NCBI GenBank assembly: GCA_009760855.2
Contig: WPIO01000322.1
Span: forward strand, 27,065 to 91,064
DNA: 64,000 bases
Source: Cristatella mucedo
Lineage: Eukaryota; Bryozoa; Phylactolaemata; Cristatellidae
Reading direction: 5' to 3'
This document shows positions 51,501 through 63,671 of the stretch, piece after piece (position 1 is the stretch's first letter; each line of letters starts with the position of its first letter). Under the pieces are notes generated by a model that was not told the origin of the DNA, did no database searches, and worked only from the letters and a program-made list of their open reading frames with translations. The position numbers and the translations under genes are program-made.

Positions 51501-52614
51501 ATTCCCTTATTGTTACAGTTCACAAGGTCTCTGCTATTAGCACCGGCTCCCGATCAAGCAGCTTAGCACATACGAGGTTTCCCTATTTACATTTAGATTC
51601 CCAACTTACGGGGAGGATCCTGCATAATAGAACTACTACCCATTGACACTTGGGACAACGTCACCGCTCTTGAATTTATTTCAGATGATTAGACATCATG
51701 TGACACAATCTCGTCTCAGTCGATATCAGCACTGGCTGAGAAACTTGCAAACAAGAAGTAACCCCAGCTTGCTTCTACCAGTTCCCAAAGATCATTGCAG
51801 TTTTTAAAGAGAGGCCAAAATCTACATCTAGGGATGTAAATATATCTGTGTATGTGTAGGCATAAATATGGTACAAAGGGATACAGAGGATGAATAGGGG
51901 AAGGTCTAAAGCTAAACGTTTTAATTTTTGCAATGCACATGCTGGGAAAAACTGCATCTCCACGTTTGGACTAGGCGTGAAAAGTCTTCGGAAATGGTTC
52001 AGTTGAGACTACCTTTTACTTAATTCCTCCCGGTGGTAATCCTTAAGAAGTAGCACTCGAAGTTAACCTAAAAAGAGTATAATTTTAGACGCTCCAACTG
52101 CATGTTTCACTCATTTAAGCGAGAACATCCGTCAGTCCTTACCTGGTCAAGCAGCGAGATAGCGACCTTAACTTCTGGAAGTGATATTTAATATGCGTAC
52201 AATTATAAGAAGAATCGGTGGAGCAATTCCACGGGCAGCGAAATCTAAATGATTAACATGTTTGTTCTTAGCACTATTAAAAAACATGTTCCTCATTTAG
52301 TTTGGTTCTGATCACCAAGTTTGTTGATTCCTTGGGTGCCATTTCCAATAACTAAAGCTAAGCCAGAAGCCTAGGATTTTCTCTCATAGTTACACTGACA
52401 AGAATGTGGGCAAGCAAAGCTTGAGCATATTTAACAGATTCTATTGACTAACATTTGTGTGGGAGCTGCAGTGCCATTGGTCGGCTTTCATCTTGTTGCA
52501 ATGCCTCTCTGAGAACTGCTTAGTCAACAATCAAACATACTGGTGATTTAAAGAGGCGACTGACCTAGCTAGATACCAACACCAGAGGCCCATTTCAATA
52601 ATAACAGTAATTAT

Positions 52615-53050
52615 ATTATTAATAATAATATAAACTTACTGGAACAAGCGCCCTCCAAGAACTTAATCTTTTTATAAGCGACTTAAATATGTTGCAATAG
52701 AAACACAATTGAATGGTTAGTGATAGCATGCTCAATAAAAAACAAGAATAACATGGTTAGGGTGATGTGCACAGAGTCTGAATAAATTAGAGGTTAGTTT
52801 CAGCATGTACAGTTTTAGTCTACATAAGCGTATAACGAACATATAACATGGACCTTTTAAAAGATTTAAGATTGTTGTTGCATTCTAGCTTCTTTTTAAA
52901 TAGGGTGAATTCAGGAGATGTCCTCAGGCAAATTGTTGATGAGTTCATGGCTTTGGAAGCATACCCGCTAAAGGCATTGTCTCTACTGAATTCTAGGTTT
53001 GTATGATTCTTGTACACAATTCTCGCCTCCTGACATAGAGCATTTAACAC
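52615..53050 (-). mobile_element. LINE 3' fragment, diverged
   Basis: Minus-strand remnants of the C-terminal block (AFSGYASKAMNSSTICLRTS, FTLFKKKLECNN) and of the 3' untranslated region, with a degraded hairpin (AAGCGCCCTCCAAGAACTTA in forward reading) near 52,645-52,690. Older than most copies. Confidence 0.72.
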
Positions 53051-53961
53051 ATGCTCGTGTTAGTTGCAGAATTCTTCCGAAAACCGAATTTCTTGTGGAC
53101 ATTGTTTACGGAAGCGATACAGCTGAGACAAGTTTAAAGTTATTCTGATTGTTATTTGACCATAGCGCCTAAGAAATTATGTGCTTATGGATATTTTAAC
53201 GCTTATCGCTTCGGGCTGCTGGGTCTCCCATGCAGCGACGCCGGCCGCTAGTAACCTGCATGTTAGTTATGATCGTCAGCAGCTGTTATCGCTTCGTCAT
53301 CGTAGATCCAATGCATTCCTAGATATTAATGTTGTTGCTAAGATTCATGAACTATGCATTAACAAGAGAAAAGCCCCCCCATAGCCGCAGCTGTGGCCGG
53401 AACCGCGAGTTCAGACGCTGCTCGTTGGACTGGAACTGCAAGCTGAGAACCCGCTCGTTTAGTATTCCTAGCATTACCTCGAACCACTCAGCACGCTCCC
53501 CCACATGTGTCACTGTGAATCTCTCTAACTTAGTGGTCATCAGGCTTGTTGTAACTCCATCGGCCAGACTTAACGCTTGAATTTGGAAACCTCACATTAT
53601 GTGCAATACACCTCTGGTAATAAGCGACCTTATTTCAGAAAATGGTATCGACCTGCTCGCCTTAACGGAAACTTGGCTACACAATTAAAGACGCTATCCC
53701 ATCTGGTTTCTCGTTCTTTTAGACCCTTAGATCAATCAAAACTAGAGGCGGAGTTGCTAATATTGTGTGCTGGAAGTTCAACTTCAAGCCATTTGTAGTA
53801 CTCTCGAACCAGCTTTTGAATCAATTGTCTTAGTCTCATCCGAAAATAAGCTACCGATAGTGGCAGTAGTCTATCGCCCAACAAGTACCTAATCCTCCAA
53901 TATCTAAGATTTCTCCGATCCCATTTCAATTCTGTGTGCAAGAAATCGATCCTTCCTCGTT

Positions 53962-54264
53962 TTGGGTGATTTCAACGTTCACTTTGATAACCTATCTGAC
54001 GTTTTCAGCACAGAATTGTGTGCATTGACTGACTCATCATCTCTTGTAGCTCATGTGCATGGCCCTACTCACATCAAAGGTCACACAATCGACCAGATTT
54101 TTTCATACAACGGTACTTTGTCATCACCAATTATTACCAAATCCTGCCTATTTGACCACATGCAGATCTCATTCAATCTGCAGTGTGTGCCCACCTCCTC
54201 CTCTAAAATAAAATGTGAATCACGAAACCTCAAGACCCTTGACATCGATGTTGTCCGTGCGTGA
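53962..54264 (+). pseudogene. LINE endonuclease domain fragment
   Basis: A frame of 100 codons with MGDFNVHFDNLSDVFSTE (GDFN metal-binding motif intact), AHVHGPTHIKGHTIDQIFSY (the GHTID block before the catalytic site) and LFDHMQISFNLQC (the SDH motif, with Ser changed to Phe but His kept). The N-terminal half of the domain, including the catalytic Glu in TETWL, is in another frame at 53,590-53,790. Together they show an AP-like endonuclease, as in CR1/L2 elements. Defective. Confidence 0.82.
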
Positions 54265-54312
54265 ATATCTGCTTCGCCTCTGCTGCTCAGTCCTCCCTAC
54301 GATCTGTCATCA

Positions 54313-55126
54313 TTGGTAGATAGCTACAACATGACACTTGCTGACACGCTCGACGAGTTTGCACCTCTGACAAAGTGCACTGTGAGCCCCTGCCCAGATG
54401 GCCTATGGCTTACCACAGACGATAAACTTGGCAGGTCTACTAAGCGAAAGCTTGAAGGAGCATACAAAAGATATGGACTGACTGTCCATCGAAGGTCATA
54501 TGAAGACTACTGTACGTCGTACCAATCGATAACAGCAAAGGCCAAGTCTAGCTGCTATGAAAACATTGTTGAATCACAGATGCACAATCCAAAAATGCTG
54601 ATGTCGACAATAAACCATCTCCTCAACCGTTCCCAGATTAGCTCCTTACCTGATGATCTTTGTGATGATCTAGCCGATCGCTTCTCTCGATTCTTTGTGC
54701 AGAAGATAGACAAGATCAGGGAATCCATCCCTGCGATGACATCATCCCCACCTGGAATTATGTTCCCAGATTTCTGGCTGCACCTCAATGTCTTCATCTA
54801 AGCAGGTCACTAGTGATCTAGACCTGAAGTTCGTATCTCAATCAAAGAGGACAACAAGTCCTGCGGACCTTATTCCCACTGACATGCTCATACGTTGCAT
54901 TGATCTGCTGCTGCCATGCACAACTAACGTCATTAATGTGTCATCAGCCTCAGCACCTTTCAAAAAAGCTCTAGTCCGGCCACTTCTCAAAAAAGCGACA
55001 CTAGACCAAGAGAACTTAAGCAACTACCACTCAGTTTCGCTTCTACCATTCCTATCGAAGACACTGGAACAGGTCGTAGTGGACCAGCTGAACTCGTATA
55101 TCGAAACCTCACATCTTGCTAGTTAG
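54313..55126 (+). pseudogene. LINE linker and start of RT
   Basis: Two overlapping frames (54,313-54,801 and 54,788-55,126) cover the linker between endonuclease and RT: DEFAPLTKCTVSPCPDGLWL, KRKLEGAYKRYGLTVHRRSY, LLNRSQISSLPDDLCDDLAD and RFSRFFVQKIDKIRESIPA. Next come DLDLKFVSQSKRTTSPADLI, the [20 protein letters not shown] block and LPFLSKTLEQVVVDQLNSYI at the RT entrance. A shift occurs at about 54,790. Part of the element at 53,190-56,605. Confidence 0.82.
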
Positions 55127-55168
55127 TTCAATTCTGGCTTTAGAGCTAATCACTCCACAGAGTCAGCA

Positions 55169-55901
55169 TTGATTAAGGTATCCAACGATCTACTTAGGAA
55201 TGCAGACAAGGGTAGAGTGTCTTTGCTTGTTTTACTTAATCTTTCGGCAGCTTTTGCTGCCATTGTTCACAATGTTCTTCTAGAGCACCCCTCATCTCGC
55301 CAGGGCATCACTAGCAATGCTCAGCAATGGTTCAGGTCCTTTACAGTGGAGACTCCAGAGCATTGACGTGAATGGACACAGATCATCTGCGAAACCTCTG
55401 AAATATGAGTTACCTCAGGTTCCGTGCTAGATCGGGTTTTTTTCCAAGGCCTCTACTCTTCCTCTTGCTGATATGATTGCCTAGCACAATCAGGGCTGTC
55501 ACTGCTATGCGAATAACACTCAGTTGTACCTTTGGTTTGATCCCTCCCAGCATTCGAGCACCTCAAACTCTAGCAAATCACTTGTTGCATGTATTGATGA
55601 CATCCGCACACGGTTGAGAGCAAATTTTCTAAATCTGAATTATGATAAAACTAGCCAACTACTTATGGGCAAGCCCAGTGTGATTCACAAATTGGAAAGG
55701 CTGATGCTCAAAATTGGCTCTGCCAGCATATCTCCTGTTGAATCAGCTCGAAATCTAGGTGTCATATTCCAAAGCGACCTCTTGTTAGACGACGAGATCA
55801 GCTTTACAGTCAAATCTGATTATTTTCAGCTTCATAGTTTGCTGAAATTCGGGCTTGTTTATATAAGGATACCACGTCCAAGTTGGTCCTTGCATTCGTG
55901 A
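55169..55901 (+). pseudogene. LINE RT palm, broken
   Basis: Motif A is mutated (LLVLLNLSAAFAAIVH: catalytic Asp replaced by Asn, downstream Asp by Ala). The PQG block near 55,400 is interrupted by shifts. Motif C near 55,505-55,520 reads in a different frame with the Asp pair lost (YANNTQLYL-like). The thumb part (SLVACIDDIRTRLRANFLNL, LLMGKPSVIHKLERL) is open from 55,524. This copy cannot have RT activity. Confidence 0.8.
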
Positions 55902-56607
55902 CATCCCGTCTTGACTTCTGCAACTCACTGCTTACTGGCCTACTAGCATGTGCGATCAGGCGATTGCAGCCGGTGTAAAACTCCGCAGCTAGGATAGTCT
56001 GTCTTGAGAGTCTCAGTCGCCTCATTCCACCACTTCTCACCGACCTGCACTGGCTCCCAGTAAAGCAACCGATGGTCTTCAAGGTTCTGTCGCTCAATTT
56101 TTGGTAATTTCATTCTTCGGCTCCAGCCTATCTCTCAGATCTACTCCCTCACTAGGCCAAGAAGCGTACCACCAGCTTTTCGGAATTCAACAATCTGCAA
56201 ACACCTCATACAAACCTCAAATCCTGTGGAGTCCGCGCATCTAGTTCGTATTCTCCCAAAGATTGCAACTCCCTCCCGACGTGCGTCAGAACATCCTTGA
56301 CTTGACCACATTTTATAATAACTTCAAAGCACACCTATTCATGACAGCAGTTAGTGGGTCCCTGTGAATCGTCCTTAATGTTCTTATGCGTGTTGACACT
56401 GTGCATGCTGCCACTAACCACATTTGCATGCTGACCCTGTGCATGTCACCCCTAACCTTGTTTTTTATTTTATTCGTTTATCAAGCGTGATATTACTCAC
56501 CATTCACTTGAATTTTCCTTTGCAGCAAATGCAAAGCGCCCAGAGAGAGATTGAGTTCACTGAGAGCGCTTTATCAATTGCATTATTATTATTATTATTA
56601 CAATCAT

Positions 56608-56740
56608 TAAGTACACAATGAAATTCCGAAATGCGTGTGGTGCGATGCTTAGCCTGGTGGGGCAGTGCATTTGATAGGTATGCCAAAGCCAAATAATACA
56701 GGGACCCAAAAGTGATTAAGCTACGGTACGACTGTTGAAG
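56608..56740 (-). mobile_element. Short antisense LINE fragment
   Basis: On the minus strand it reads LGFGIPIKCTAPPGXASHH-like and ALPHQAKHRTTRISEFHC, a C-terminal LINE block. It abuts the ATT end of the plus-strand element at 56,605 tail to tail. Confidence 0.65.
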
Positions 56741-57059
56741 GAGCTTGGAAAAATCCCAGAGGCAAAATATGAGTGCGATGTTGTTGCCTACACTTGACTA
56801 AGATCGAATGGTATCCAATATTGCCTAGATTTCATATGTAACATGTGTTGGTTCAAATAGCTTCAAAAATTGAAAAGTGTGGCTTCACTGAACAAACGCC
56901 AGAATCTTACAGTGTTATCAAAACAGATACCCTAAGAGTTTTAATTAGGAAGCTATCCTTCATAAAATCTTAGCAGTGAGGCTTTGCAGTGTGTACCTTC
57001 TCAACCCGTCTTCAATTCGGTGTGCAAACTCAGGCAAGCTTAAATTTGATACATTTCTC

Positions 57060-57295
57060 CTTCATTTTGAGATTTTTAGGATGTTTGGGTACAGAGTTAG
57101 ATTGCAAAAAGTTGGGGGTACGGTACTCAGCCTGGTGGTGCAATAGATCTGATAGTATGGCTGGAGCTGAGGAATGAAGGGACAAACAAGTGATCGAAAA
57201 AACATTGAAATTGATCCGTTGCATGACTGGCAGCCAGTGCAAATCGGCCAGAAGTGGTGTGATGTTGCAACTGCAACACTCACGGCAGACAACCC
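57060..57295 (-). mobile_element. Antisense LINE fragment, arm of an inverted pair
   Basis: The minus strand reads CRECCSCNITPLLADLHWLP, VMQRINFNVFSI, LHSSAPAILSDLLHHQAEYR, TPNFLQSNSVPKHPKNLK. The fragment begins at 57,295 and faces a plus-strand fragment with overlapping content that begins at 57,300. Confidence 0.8.
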
Positions 57296-57299
57296 AAGC

Positions 57300-57850
57300 T
57301 CTTCTCGCCGACTTGCTACCAGTCAAGCAACCGATCGCCTTCAGGGTTTTGTCGCTCTTTTTCAAGTCCGTTAATTATTCTGCCCCAGCCTATCTATCAG
57401 AACTACACCCCACCTTGCCAAGCTTCGCACCGCCCACTTTTTTGAATCCAAGTTTTTGCAATAACTCGTACGAACGTCAAACCCTTTGGAGACCAAGCAT
57501 TTCTTTCGTATGCTCCCAAAGCCTGGAACTCACTCATGACTGGTGTCACGACATCCCCTAACAGCCATATTTAAATAGAACTTAAAAACACAGTTATTGA
57601 CGGCAGAATTTTGCGGGTCTCTGTGATTCGTTCTTCATGTGCTTATACTTGTTGACACTGTGGATGCTGCAACTAATCCCACTTGCATGCTGAGTCTGTG
57701 CATTTCATCACTATTCATGTCGTTCATGTTGTTTACCAAGCACGATGCAACTCACCATGCGATCGCGTTTCATTTACAGCAAATTTAAAGTGCCTAGAAA
57801 GAGATTGAGTTCTCCGAGAATCCTTAATCGAGTTTGTTGTTGTTATTATT
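57300..57850 (+). mobile_element. LINE 3' fragment, arm of an inverted pair
   Basis: Starts at CTTCTCGCCGACTTGCTACC (LLADLLPVK), continues with AFRVLSLFFKSVNYSAPAYL and the PKAWNSLMTGVTTSP-like end, the 3' untranslated region and the hairpin at about 57,787-57,830, then GTT/ATT repeats near 57,840. Head-to-head with the minus-strand fragment just upstream. Confidence 0.83.
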
Positions 57851-58449
57851 AGCTGGAGTGTTTTGCACCAGCTGTAACCACATGACTGCACATGCTGTTA
57901 GACCGTTAAGCAGGGAGTTACAGAACTCAAGACAAGATGTCAGAAATGCAGGGACCAACTTAGATGCGGTATCCATGTCTAAAACGAAATTATAGTAACG
58001 TTATGTAGATGAAAAAGCAGACTCGATTTAGATGCTAAAGTGGTCGTCTTACGAAAGTTTAGTTTGGAACACGAAACCCAGATTTCGTGCAGCTTTAATA
58101 AGAGATGTAGTGGCAGAGCAGATTATGAGAGCGCCATCATTTCCGAATTTGGAATCACACTATGTTCGCATACATCTGGTACAATAGTGTAATCATCATC
58201 AAATTTTAGAAAATGTGCTGTTTTTCATGTTCGAATGTCATCTACACATGCAGATAATGAGTTGAGAGAATTCCACGCAATTGACGGCAGGGAAGAATGA
58301 AAGCAATGTGCAGCTCAATTTTATCCACAGAGAAGTAAAGCATAAACTCTGCTTAAAAACCATATCACTGAGAAAAAGAGTATACACAATGAACTGATCG
58401 GGACAAGACTCAAACCCCGAGGTAGTCTTTATTTCAGAAGTTCCTCAGA

Positions 58450-61130
58450 TGATCTTTGTCCACTCCCATCAACGCCTTAGAGTCTCCTTATTGTAATAGG
58501 ACCTGAATCATTGCAATGCAGTGTTTAGAATTAGCAGGATAGATGAGAATAGCTGAAGAAGTACCGGGTCATTAAAATTAGCAAAAACCTCTGACAGATT
58601 GTAAACAACAAGCTGAGATACGCTACCCCTATCTGAATTCAGATGTAGAGCGTCACACAACCGAAGCAATGCTAACTGTGTGTAGCGATACGCTCTAAAT
58701 CAGACTGGAACTTAGCAGCAAGGTTTGAGGTTTCAATATGAGTTTAACTGGTCTTCCACGACTGATTTCAATGTCTTTAATAGGAAAGGCAGAAGGAAAC
58801 CTCACTTGAGCTTGTACACGTTTTCATGCTCTAGAGTTGCTTTATTAAGTAGCGCTCTGACTATATCCTTTTACAGAGCTTCTGGTATCTGATCCGAGGT
58901 TAATAATATAATAATGATGCAAGTTATGCATGACAGCAGCAGTTCCGTGCATCATAGAAGCAAGATTGTTGTAATATGGTCCAGAGGTCTAGCTTCGGTC
59001 TATGAACTTTGGTCGGTTGGGATATGAACTTCGGGACGAGATCACTAGCGACCTCCTTTATTTTAGACATTGAGGTGTTGTGAGGAATTGAGGGACGGTA
59101 TTCCAGTGGGATGCTGCAATCTGAGGGACTATCTTATTGACCGAAAAACTAGAGTAGCGATCCCCTGGATCGTCAGAGAGATTACCTGGTAAGGTGCTGA
59201 CAATGGAGCTGTTGAGGATGTAGTCGATAGTTGACATCAAGTTTTTGGGTTTTGCATCTGCGATCCACTATGTTGTTTCTATGCAACATAATCATGGCCT
59301 TTCATGTTATAGATTGATAAGATCTTCTTAGGCAACGACAACTACTCTTCTGCTTCCGACTAATGCTCATCCTTTTCAGTGGTCCTTGACTGCTACTTCC
59401 ATGCTACTCACTACCTCAACTGCTCTCCTGACTCTGCTATGCTTCCAACTTTTCCTTTGTTGCGTGAGACGAAGTTTGCTGGCTACTGAATGAATACCGA
59501 AAGCCACTTGGGCTGTGGGCGAGCTATAAAAAACTCAACATCCTAACACCCACATGGCCTTTATGACGTTTTGGAATTACTGACGGAGATACATTACACT
59601 GCAACCTTAACAGTAGTTATAGCACGCCAGACCAAGGACGGACAGCCTAATTTTTCGTATGCTTCTTCACGGTTTGTGTTTAATAGACCTTGCTAGTTTG
59701 ATGTATCGTAAACCATATCGGGCAGTGAAATTCCTGTCATCATTACCATTCAGAATGTCGTTGCTAACATGAAGAGAGCACTTTCAGTGGAGTGCTGCTT
59801 CTTTAACCCTGCTTGTTTTTTATTTTAACTTGATCTTGATCTACATGTTCACCCTGCTGCTTAGCTACAATTTTTTCAAAAAGTATTTATCCAGAAAGAG
59901 AGAAAGAAAATGTGGCCATAGCTAGCAAGGACCTCTGTATCAAATCCAGGTTTTATAGGTATGGGTGTAACAATTGCCGATTCGAAGGACTTGCTACCAA
60001 ATCTTTTACCAACATAGCATTCCAAATCTCGGTTTTTTTAGTGTTAAGTTGGTCTGCCAGTGAAGACCACAGATATGATCGCATAGGGCCTTTAGGAGAT
60101 GAGCTAGCTCATTTTCCCAGAGCTTATTAAGATACCCACATTCGATTTAAGGAAGGTTAAAGGTTGTGATTCCCCAATTACTCTACTCGGAGGGGGCTTA
60201 ATAGAGGCACAAATGTGCAAATTTGTTACAGGAAAGAAGGTAGATAACTTTTTGACTGAGCCATTAGTTTTTTGGGAGTCAGACCTGTGTGCATTGGCCA
60301 GTAAACTGTTTGCTGTCCTATCTATCTTTTATTGTCCTACTGGTAGGAATTCAGTTTTCGAGTAGATCAATATGCCTTAGTGCTTCAAGCTTCCTGGTGT
60401 AAACTTGTAAGAGGTTTTTTAAATTGATTAGACCGGCATCAGACATCAAATAAATGAAACTAGGTTCAGGTCTGGGCTTATCACAAGTTTTTTTGTAAAT
60501 TGAACAGAACGTCAACTAATATGAACGCGACTTGAATGAATGGGATCACGCTTGACAAAAGCACTCCCAAGTGTCATGTTAAATGCATCTGTGAAGGTTT
60601 GGAGGCTGACGGTCGAGTCTGGGTGCAGATCTGGAATACCTGAGCCGCAAACAGATTTCGAAAATTTTTCTACGTCAATGCTGTGTAAGTTACGTTGCTT
60701 GACAAGATTGACATTACCCTATATCGACAAGGGAGCACGATAAGTAAACGAGAACGAAAAACGATCTGAGAGGGTCAGCTGGCACACCACTAGGTCAGAG
60801 GATAAGACATCCTTAGTAATCGCGAGATCTAGAATGTGGCCACCGACGTCGGTGGAATGATCAGCTTGTTGGTCCAATCAAATCTCTCCTGACAGCCAAG
60901 AAAGGGGCAAACCTGGCTGTTGCTAGGGCTCTCAACTTGAATATTATTATCTCCAGCTATCATTAGTGGCCTGTCAAACACAAATGTTTTGGCGATCTGA
61001 AAAATTCTCAACATATAAGTCTTGAGAGCAGGGGAGGACGGTATATCACTACAGTGAGACCCATCGTTTTTTATGAGGAACTGATTGCAGCCGATTCCAA
61101 CGATGGCACATGCAAAAAACCGCACATTTT
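58450..61130 (-). mobile_element. Antisense LINE, endonuclease to RT, with internal insertion
   Basis: On the minus strand the endonuclease lies at 61,125-60,829 (VFDRPLMIAGDNNIQVESPS: the GDFN motif changed to GDNN; then TDVGGHILDLAITKDVL across a frame change near 60,840). The linker is at about 60,680-60,480 (RNLHSIDVEKF, DAFNMTLGSAF). After about 1.2 kb of foreign sequence the linker resumes at 59,240-59,058 (MSTIDYILNSSIVSTLPGNL, PGDRYSSFSVNKI). The RT entrance follows at about 58,900-58,720 (LLNKATLEHENV, LKTLKSVVEDQLNSY) and decays near 58,450. Motif A and C are not readable. It is among the oldest copies. Confidence 0.75.
59330..59615 (-). repeat. Dispersed ~300-base repeat, copy 3 (reverse orientation)
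   Basis: Reverse complement of 21,385-21,700. TGTAATGTATCTCCGTCAGT, GGCCATGTGGGTGTTAGG, CGTCTCACGCAACAAAG and GAGTCAGGAGAGCAGTTGAG occur in the same order. It sits within the insertion that splits the antisense LINE. Confidence 0.75.
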
Positions 61131-61214
61131 ATTGCCTAACGATTCATGAACAACAATTACAACCCAGGCATCAACCTCTTCAGAACGCATTTACTGATAG
61201 AATGAGCACCGGTG

Positions 61215-61388
61215 GGGCCGTAACGAGGCAACATCCAAGTTTCGGTAAGCAGATTAGGCAAGGTGGCTGTTCTTTTCGTTGGTTCGATTTCTCCTGTGGG
61301 CGATCCTTTGATTGCCACTGCAAGAGGTTGCGATAGCCGTAAACGCTCTTCCGTCTCTATGCAAAAAGAGGCGATTAAATAAGCTAGG
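61215..61388 (+). mobile_element. tRNA-derived SINE, family A (head diverged)
   Basis: AGGCAAGGTGGCTGTTCTTT, GTTGGTTCGATTTC (box B), GTGGGCGATCCTTTGATTGC, CACTGCAAGAGGTTGCGATA, GCCGTAAACGCTCTTCC and the end AGAGGCGATTAAATAAGCT match the copy at 26,873. The box A region is poorly kept. Confidence 0.75.
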
Positions 61389-61959
61389 ATTTAGTCATTT
61401 ATTAGGCAAATATGCAGCTACCTTCTGCTGGACCACTTGATCACGGATAAAAAACCACCGTATATTTGTGAGCAGCCATTTTGTTGGTGGAATTTAAGGG
61501 GCTGCCCAAAAACAAGGCGACGCCGACGAAGTGGCTTGTATTTCCATTGGCATATATCTGCCGAGAAAACTAAATCCATACGAATTCGAATTGGACCTTA
61601 GTAACGGCCGCTGGTCGACGTTTACCAACATGCAGTGGCACGGCAGGTGAGCTAATACTGCAACGAGTACTGTTCGGAGCTTTAAACTTAACAGTATTGG
61701 GTTAGATAGCCTAGCTGTCGATCCGGCGAACGAAGGATGCAGGAAGGTTTTCACTGATTTACTGAAGAAAGCAAGCCGGTAGTTATCGACTAACAGCTAG
61801 ATCCCACTTTATGCTAAGCATTTCCTGTTTTGTGTAGAATATCTGAGGGTATCTCTTATATAGTGATAGCGAGGTAAGCATCAGAATACCCGAACGTATC
61901 TTGGAGAAATCAGGTAAAGGTCCAGCCACTTCAGAAGTCACTCAAGGCAGCTCTCTGGC

Positions 61960-62840
61960 TCTGGGAGGGATATCCTACAATTCGCCTGCATATCTCAAGT
62001 GCAGGCTAACAAGTATTTAACGCGAAAAAGGAATAGGACAAGATGAGAGCCCAGCAACGATATACCTGAGTGTTTCGTCGAGTTTTATAGCCCTCGGCAC
62101 TTAATCTCCGAGGTTTCTGTTAACGTTTAGACTGAGTAAATTCAATTCAGTGCACGTGATTCATAGTTGATAATGGTAACGCTCGGAAATATCTTGGCAG
62201 AGGCTTTCTTGTAACACTGCACTAAAATCTAGTGGTTGACCTGGTTAAAACTATATGTCAATCTTTGATTGTGTGAAACACATCGGAGGCGGCAAGCTGA
62301 CCTTATCCTAACAGATGAAGCCTGTCCTTAAACGGATCTTCGTACCATACTTACAGTTTCAATATAGAGTTAGGTAAGTTAGAGAAGAACAATGGGTGGA
62401 GTTTCTTCAGGAACGGCCTTGAGGCGACTAAATGGATGTGGCTCCGGTTCTTGATATCTAGTGAAGCATCATGTTATTAAGTACCTCACAACAGCGACTC
62501 ACTCTGGTGGTGGTACAGCACCTTGGGCAGAAGACAAATTTATGGTATAGTATATAAGTCTCGCATAGTATCATTTCCGTGGAATTCAGACACTGGAAAT
62601 GATTTCTTGTTTGCTATTTATTTCCTCTGATTGACAGAATTTTTTTTATAAAAGTTCATGCGAGGCTGACTTGAAGGGATACAACGTACAATGCTTCGTA
62701 ATATAGAAGAATCAGAGGTCCTGCAGAAATAAACTGAAGGAACGAGTCTAGCAATCAAAATTGTATCAGCTTTAATCGACTCTATAATCATTCATAAATT
62801 GCCTACAAAATTTAGAGAACAAATCGATAGCTTACCAAAA
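61960..62840 (+). repeat. Partial segmental duplication unit near window end
   Basis: Shares CATATCTCAAGTGCAGG (61,989) with unit 4 near 42,523. With unit 3 it shares TTGATATCTAGTG (62,452, compare 36,540) and GAACGAGTCTAGCAAT (62,742, compare 36,809), followed by GACTCTATAATCATT (62,779). It ends before the position of the peptide promoter. So it is a further copy of the array sequence without the gene. Confidence 0.6.
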
Positions 62841-63670
62841 CGATGTTTAAAATAGGATTGCAAGCTAAAATGGACTTTATGTGGCATAATGGTGCATTAC
62901 GAAATGTAGTTGGTTCACTAGAGAGGTCCCTAGTTCCAGGGCTAGAATCTTGCAGATGGCAATCCTTTGCTTCTGCAAAAATTGGACGTTCTAGGCATAA
63001 ATGTATTCGGCCACTACACAAGAGTGGCTTTGATTTGGCTAAAAGTTGTTATGATTGCATCACAAATGTCTGTGTCTTAGTTGCTAACTAAACACAACAG
63101 GCTGCATACTGTTAGAACTTGCTCTTGTTCAGCAGTGGAAAACAAACTACGTGGCTAACCAGAGCAGACGTTTAGTGCTACGCACGGTTTCGTCCTTGAC
63201 TTTTGGCTTAAGGTTCTGAAGTACATGCTGTTGCTGCCGAATGTTCATTGTACGTTTCATGCCATCGACAACACGTACATGGGAATCTGGTTGCAGATGA
63301 GTGGCTTAACAACACCTTTGCCTCAGTCGCTCAGCCTTTTGTTGACAAATGCTCATGCTCTCCCTAAGATAAAAGACGCACATTACAATATGCAACGTTA
63401 GACCAACGAAGTAATCGTAAAAAGAAAAGTAAAGTGTTCATTCTACTTTTCGGTCTGTGTCCGTTCCTGATAATCGGCAATAAAAAGCCACCAGGACATA
63501 TATTGAGCGGCATTGGAGGACACTAAAAATCTTGAATTTTTCATTCAGGTTTAACAAAATGGGTAGCAAATCAGGGCTGTCCAAAGTGCCAGAGCCGGAA
63601 GTTGACCTTGTAATTACGAGGCTGTATTCGACAGATCCAGACATTTATCTAGCCTATGGCCACAAGGTCT
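62841..63670. other. No recognisable gene
   Basis: Short frames on both strands (for example 82 codons from 62,843) show no family motif. No signal peptide is evident. Confidence 0.4.
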
Positions 63671-63671
63671 G

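Larger units (their letters stand above)
48800..52540 (-). repeat. Segmental duplication unit, inverted copy
   Basis: Read on the minus strand from 52,540, it starts with the same anchors as units 1 and 4 (AAGCAGTTCTCAGAGAGGCA and CTCCCACACAAATGTTAGTC). It then passes sequence equal to the unit 2 region near 27,500 (GCAGCAGGTGAGTTGATGA, minus strand of about 50,700), reaches exon 2 of the peptide gene at 50,459-50,342, the pyrimidine/purine-rich block (about 49,960-49,720) and GTTAGTTAAA-like downstream sequence to about 48,800. It contains later LINE insertions. This is the only unit in reverse orientation. Confidence 0.68.
53190..56605 (+). mobile_element. Most complete LINE (CR1/L2-like) copy, decayed
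   Basis: Starts near the N-terminal region of the polymerase protein (YDRQQLLSLRHRRSNAF at about 53,270). It continues through the endonuclease (ENGIDLLALTETWLH in one frame near 53,640-53,690; GDFNVHFDN at 53,962), the linker, RT and C-terminal region. The hairpin is at about 56,535-56,575 and ATT repeats end near 56,600. A first ORF and the true 5' end are not recognised. Many shifts and stops make it inactive. It is the best template here for the order of the whole element. Confidence 0.88.
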
